Assembly: GCA_004380135.1 (NCBI GenBank) | Contig: QXCR01000379.1 | Span: 1 to 11,719 of the forward strand | DNA from: Stemphylium vesicarium | Lineage: Eukaryota; Ascomycota; Dothideomycetes; Pleosporales; Pleosporaceae | DNA: 11,719 bases | Direction of reading: 5' to 3' | Shown: piece after piece, positions 7,244 to 11,719 of the stretch | Position numbering within the stretch: the stretch's first letter is position 1 | Layout of the letters: every line of letters begins with the position of its first letter | Notes under the pieces: generated by a model | The model's database searches: none | Seen by the model: the letters and a program-made list of their open reading frames with translations, nothing else | What the model was told of the DNA's origin: nothing | Position numbers and translations under genes: made by a program

Positions 7244-8834
7244 GATGTCACAATTGACATTAGTCGCAACTGTTGGAGTTCAGGCCTCAGGGATCGGGAG
7301 CGCGTGTGATGGGCGTGGAGTCGTCTCGTCGGTATGTTTCTGCTCTATCAACCGTAGGGGGAGCAAACTCGGCTAGGAGGAATGAGAGCGGTCGGGAACT
7401 TCTTTCTTATATCAATTTCGACGAACTCTTCGAGTCTGGTGCCTACCGGGGGCCTCACTAGTTGCTGTGTTCTGAAGGCACATGTTGGGGCGGTAAACCG
7501 AAAGGATCGCTCGGGGGTTACGTCTAGAAGAGCGTTAGTTGCCAATTGTACGGAGGAGTGTCCATTCGAGCATTTGCAAAGCATGTAACCTATACCTAGA
7601 CCGCAGCATGAGGGCGACACGCGCCGCCATGCAAGGTGCACGATTTGCACTCGCATCTCACCAAAACTAGTTCCCCCCACGATCATGTCTGGGCAATCGC
7701 TGCCGAGGCGCCTCGAACCGAAGCATGGCGCGGAGGGCGGGCTACGCGCTCTACCCCTGGTTAGCAGCGTCATGTCGTATGCAAGGGAAGCGAGGCGTGG
7801 CACACTCCGCTTCCTGATACCTTCAATTAATCCGCTCTCCTCGCTCTATTGACCGAAACCGGTCTAGACTTCACGCATAAAATAACATTCCTGATCGGGT
7901 AAGTTCACCAATGCGCGTGTACGTCACGCAGCGAGCCGGAGAGCAATCGCATGGACAAGGGTCGTCGTGGTCTGACTGAAAGACTCGCGCAACGGGACAT
8001 AGCGCAACTCCGAAGACGAGAATTCTGGGACAAATTGTGTGACAAATTGATGATACGGTATCTACTATTTCTGTTCCACCCATGCGCCTCGAGGCTATAG
8101 GTGTCAGGATCCTCGTTGCGCTACTAGAGTCGGTCTAAGTACGGCCATGGGGGAGATGGCAGCGTAAGCCTTCGTGATCCTGTTTCTGGCATGATTCGTA
8201 TTTCGCAGAGACCCTGAACATTGTCCAGAACTTCCAAAACAGGGCCAATCGCGCTCCTCACGACCTTCAAGTGAGCCCCAAAGAACTGCAGTCATTGAGA
8301 TAGGCTTTGAAGAGGCATGAAGTGAGCTCTCATCCAAACCGCAAGAGATAGGCAGCTATGATGAGTCGTACCTAGCGAGTTGACACAGCCATGCGCAGCG
8401 CTTGTGAATATGGGTATATAGTACGTCGCTAGCTAAGGTCGTGGCGTCTTGGTCTATCATGCTACTTCGTTTTGACGGACGCAGCACAAGACAAGTTTTC
8501 GTTTGGCCACATTCAATGCAAGGGACCTGGCGGTGCGGAATGTCTCTACTTGGATCGAGCCTTCGAACAAAATCCATGCACAATGACGGCGTTGCCACCC
8601 GAGCCGGCTTTTTTGCGAATCCCTCACACCATCGATAGCCTGGTATTTCAGCCTCGTGTAGAATATGATGGCCACTGCATCTCATGCTCGAAACTGTGGT
8701 CTTGACTTCTGAATGTGGATGCTACGCCGCAAGACATGTCCGTCTCAACCACTTGAATGAAGCAAGTCATAGCCGTTCCGAGTCATCTTTCTCGCTTCCG
8801 GACTTATTATGCCAACACCGTCACCCTGGTTATA
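7244..8834. other. Intergenic, no supported gene
   Basis: This stretch separates the DUF3295 gene from the transcription-factor gene; it would hold the promoter of the former and the 3' end of the latter, both on the minus strand. Open frames on both strands (the longest 151 codons, minus, 7348-7803) show no family resemblance, including none to the N-terminal segment missing from the DUF3295 protein. A word at 7588-7602 (cctatacctagaccg) resembles the stem of the hairpin at the left edge at 13 of 15 bases. A minus-strand aataag variant lies near 8804-8809, about 30 bases after the transcription-factor stop. Confidence 0.5.
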
Positions 8835-11711
8835 CTATTCGAGATCTTGTTGCCGCTGGACGTTCCTGAGGATCTCGAGATCCATGCGTAGAATGGGCGA
8901 GTTCGGTGCGACTTCTTCGATGACGGTGATAGTGCGCTTAAACAGGGCAGAGAGGGTAGACTTCGTGAGCCAAGTATCGCTCGGTAGGAGAGGGTAGAGT
9001 TTGGATTTGTAGACGTATGCTAAGACGAGCATGTTGCCAAATTGCCTGTGACATGTTAGCGATATATTAGAATTGGAAAATAGGCCTGAGACTTACGCGT
9101 GAAGTGTACCGAAAATGTTTGTAACTACAAGCCTCTTCTTGCGCGTAGGAGTGAAGTATTGGTAGTTGCTGCCGGGCTCCTCGCCCACGCGATCGAATGC
9201 AATCGTATTTTGGATAGCACTGTTGATTAATTCGCCAACGATTTCGATAATCTTCTCTTGGTATTCGCTCAGCTCGACCATTTGCACGTTTCTGTTTGTG
9301 ACGGTGTGCCCGTATGGCGATAAGGAGTTGTGTTGAGAACCGCGGGTGCTACTGGGAGTGGGGGGTGGGAACTCCAAAATATGGCTCACAAGCTCCAGGC
9401 ACGGTCGCAACATCATGTACAGGCCTCCATAGTATTTGGCGCGCACGCGAGCAATGTTGAGGTCGGTTGAGGGGTACTCGTCATCTCTCCATGAAAGCTC
9501 TAATGAGAGCTCTCGCCATTTCTTCAGGGTACCCACGTGGGTGAGCGCGTGGTGGACGACTCCCTTGACGCTGGTGGGGTCGAGACTCATTTGCGCTACG
9601 TTCAGAGTAACTTGCAAGAACGTCTGTGTCGAATAGAGCTTCATCATCAAGTCGTCCCTCCGCCCTGCGGTGACGTCTTCTGGTTGCGTGGCGCTGCTGT
9701 TCTTTTGGAGCCATGTTTCGTTGACTCTCTCAGGATACATAATGTCCCTTTGATGTGCGGAGATGCCAGAGGGTGGTAAGGTGCCCATCTCTGATAGGAT
9801 ATCGCTAGAAACATGTCAGGATGTGTTTCACGTCAGGCCATAGGAGAGAACTGACGATTCCAGCTGCAAGGCTGTCCAATAGATACACATGACGAGATTC
9901 AGCCGGTATCGTTCTTTTGAACTCCAGGATTGTCTTCTCTCGCTGTTCGCGCGCAGAAGCTTAGTGTAGTTGGCTTTAACAAGGACCAGAGTCATCCGGC
10001 AAGCGATGCTAATCCAACTCCAACTCTCTAGAACTCGTGAAAATTGACTAAGATAGAGTGCGGCTAGAAGCATAGCTTGTGCGTGAGCAGTTGTGTTCCC
10101 ACCTTGCTGGTTTCCCAGAATTTCAGTTGCGTAAGCGTAGTAAGTCATACCCGGGAGAATGTCAATATTCCGCGGGAAACTATCCTCGAATGTTTCGCTC
10201 ACAAAGCTGTCATTCGTGTTGGGAGAATTTCGAATATATCCGTGATTTTGCGGTGCCGGCAGTGGCGCTGTGTATGAGCAAACCTTACCCAGAGCAAGGA
10301 CGAGCAGAACAATGGCATTGGGCAGCGAACGCTCAATCTCCCCTCTGGCTGATGGTAGGCCGTCAATACCACTGGCAGAACGCTTTCGCTTGATGCCTGG
10401 GTTGGGCTGATGTACTCCGTCAACAGCAGGTGATCGGACGCCAGTACCGCGAGATTCTGGACTGTACTGATTGCTGAACTTCCGGAACATGCGTTCCAAT
10501 TTGACCTCATTTATAAAGGGATGAAACATGTGCATGCTGTCCATGTAGGACTTGAGCAAGTCAAACATGACATGACGGCGAAAGTCGGGCCGGCCATCTG
10601 GGCCAAGTCCACTTTGATAGCTTTCGCGCGGTGTGCTGCTGGGCTCGGATGGGCTTTGGTGGTCATAGGGTGGGTGACCCCACAGGCCATCTTTGCCGGG
10701 CGCTGGGGAGGGCGCATCGGATTCGTTGCTGCTCTTGGGGCTACCTGCTCCCTGCGCACCGTCATTCGGTTCATGGCCCTCACCAACACCCCAAACTCGC
10801 AACAAACCGCGATCTTGCTCCAGCTGCATCGGATAGTCTGACACTTCTCGGCCGTCATCGGTTAATCGCTTAAGGTAGGGAATACCTTGGTAGAAAATGT
10901 TCATCTGTGTCCATTCGTCGAGCAGCTTATGCGCCGGGGTAGTGTGGTCTCCTTGGAGGCCCGTCTGCTCCGTAGGGCCGGTTTCGGTGGCATGGCTGCG
11001 ATCGGTCCTTACACTTTCGGCAGGTGTGGCGGACTGCTGCGGAGGCGGTGCAAACTGCGACTCTTGCTTGATTGGGGCAGATACTGACGTTCCAAGAGGC
11101 GACATCATGCTGGAGCGAGCAACCACTGGCGATTCCATCTTTAGGTTGCTGTGAACCCTAGCTATCTGTCCTCTCCCTTGAATGGGGGTAGGCCATCTGG
11201 AAGTGCTCTGATCTCTTTGGGGTGCAGAGAACGAGGCCTCAGGTGAGGGGTGACTCGAAATCATGTCATGGTTTCGCGTCGGTGGAAGTCTGGCTTCAAC
11301 GCCCTGTTTCCAGTTGTTGAACTGATCCACGAATTGCGACAAAACGTCAGAGATGTTGTTCACGCTCTCTTGAAGCTCCATCATGCTTCTGTCTTGCCTG
11401 GAACAGCGTCAGCGGAGGATCAAATATGAAGTTGGGGCGACGCACTTGGGTGGCGGAACATCCTTGTACTGGCAGTCGAAGTTGTTCTCTCTGCAGAACT
11501 GGCACGGCCGGGCTTCGTCGCATTTTTGCTTTCTCGAGCGGCAGTGATTGCAAGCCTGCGTGGCTCGGACCTGCTTTCTTCGAATCTGCTGTGCTGCACC
11601 ATAGTCACTCATGTAAGGCGTAGGCGCGTAAGGCGTCACGGGCTGGGCATATTGCTGGCTAGGCGGCGGTTGCGCGTGGTATGGCGGTCCATTGGGATGA
11701 GATGGACTCAT
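8835..11711 (-). CDS. Zn2Cys6 (Gal4-type) fungal transcription factor, 908 aa
   Basis: I rebuilt four exons on the minus strand: 11711-11446, 11397-9856, 9804-9097 and 9045-8835. Phases agree at every junction and the joined frame is 909 codons including the stop. Residues 1-53 are Pro/Gln/Tyr-rich. Residues 54-80 form the binuclear zinc cluster with spacing C-x2-C-x6-C-x5-C-x2-C-x6-C (Cys 54, 57, 64, 70, 73, 80), which in this family binds CGG half-sites. A linker and a probable coiled coil follow (about 89-127), then a long disordered Ser/Pro-rich region. From about 360 to 660 comes the fungal-specific regulatory domain (PF04082-like), including LQLES (599-603) and LPPSGIS (612-618) on either side of the intron-2 junction. 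The C terminus ends RQQDLE. Such proteins are nuclear activators or repressors, often of carbon or secondary metabolism; the target here cannot be told. The ATG lies 8 bp inside the window with G at -3, so a further upstream exon is possible but not needed. Confidence 0.94.
9046..9096 (-). other. Intron 3 of the transcription-factor gene (51 nt)
   Basis: The donor is a consensus GTAAGT and the acceptor GTCACAG, with a CTAAC branch site about 12 nt before it. Splicing rebuilds Ala839 (GC|G) and gives the continuous stretch FGTLHAQFGNMLVLAYVYKS. Confidence 0.92.
9805..9855 (-). other. Intron 2 of the transcription-factor gene (51 nt)
   Basis: The donor is GTCAGT and the acceptor TTCTAG, with a branch-like CTGAC about 15 nt upstream of the acceptor. 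Removing it turns a frame ending in a TGA into LQLESDILSEMGTLPPSGIS, the arrangement typical of the fungal transcription-factor regulatory domain. This is why I preferred this junction to alternatives. Confidence 0.9.
11398..11445 (-). other. Intron 1 of the transcription-factor gene (48 nt)
   Basis: The donor is GTGCGT and the acceptor TTCCAG, with a likely branch site CTGAC about 14 nt before the acceptor. Splicing restores Lys89 (AA|G) and joins the zinc cluster directly to the coiled-coil segment starting QDRSMMELQESV. Without splicing, the cluster ORF ends within about 12 codons. Confidence 0.9.
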
Positions 11712-11716
11712 GGCAT
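11708..11716 (-). promoter_or_regulatory. Minimal uORF overlapping the start codon
   Basis: Reading the minus strand, ATGCCATGA forms a two-codon upstream ORF (Met-Pro-stop) whose TGA overlaps the ATG of the transcription-factor CDS. If the mRNA begins upstream of it, ribosomes starting at the first ATG would terminate on the main start and would need to back up or reinitiate. Leaky scanning is equally possible. The 5' UTR is outside the window, so its presence in the transcript is an inference. Confidence 0.3.
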
Positions 11717-11719
11717 GGC

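Noticed and set aside
7348..7803. 151-codon minus-strand frame upstream of the DUF3295 gene as its missing N-terminal exon
   Set aside because: The translation shows none of the residues expected of the AreA-like N-terminal segment and has a random, Arg/Ser/Cys-rich composition.
8870..8883. 14-bp palindrome GGATCTCGAGATCC
   Set aside because: It lies inside the last coding exon of the transcription factor, where every base is explained by the protein frame; a coincidental palindrome is likely.
9529..9543. E-box-like palindrome ACCCACGTGGGT
   Set aside because: It falls within exon 3 of the transcription factor and has no promoter context.

Overview
The window looks like nuclear DNA of a filamentous ascomycete (Pezizomycotina). 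The evidence is a Zn2Cys6 fungal transcription factor with three short (48-51 nt) GT-AG introns and CTRAC-type branch sites, plus a protein carrying the DUF3295 signature, a domain known from filamentous ascomycetes. No bacterial, phage or viral gene is recognisable, and no rRNA, tRNA, CRISPR array or intact transposon was found.

Layout from left to right. Positions 1-87 form a perfect long-stem inverted repeat at the window edge. Positions 88-2543 have no recognisable gene except a weak 188-codon minus-strand ORF at 414-980. Positions 2544-4304 hold a plus-strand orphan ORF of 586 codons. Its 5' part is an exact 20-unit, 18-bp minisatellite (2583-2942), and its 3' part encodes about 438 residues with a nuclear-localisation-like cluster. 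A small 64-codon ORF (4265-4459, minus) overlaps its end tail to tail. Positions 4460-6463 are essentially empty. Positions 6464-7243 (minus) encode a short, N-terminally reduced DUF3295 protein. Positions 7244-8834 are empty apart from possible 3' signals. Positions 8835-11711 (minus) encode a 908-residue Gal4-type transcription factor that I rebuilt from four exons. Its start lies 8 bp from the right edge, so its promoter is outside the window.

The two well-supported genes, both on the minus strand, are the transcription factor and the DUF3295 protein. Nothing shows that the genes work as a pathway, and this does not look like a biosynthetic cluster. The most informative local signal is in the minisatellite. 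Its unit-to-unit variation is sharply three-periodic: one codon phase is almost invariant over 20 units and another varies at every site. This fits translation in the same frame as the downstream orphan ORF. The repeat may therefore be a Cys/Arg/Ser/Thr hexapeptide array at the N terminus of an undescribed, possibly nuclear protein.
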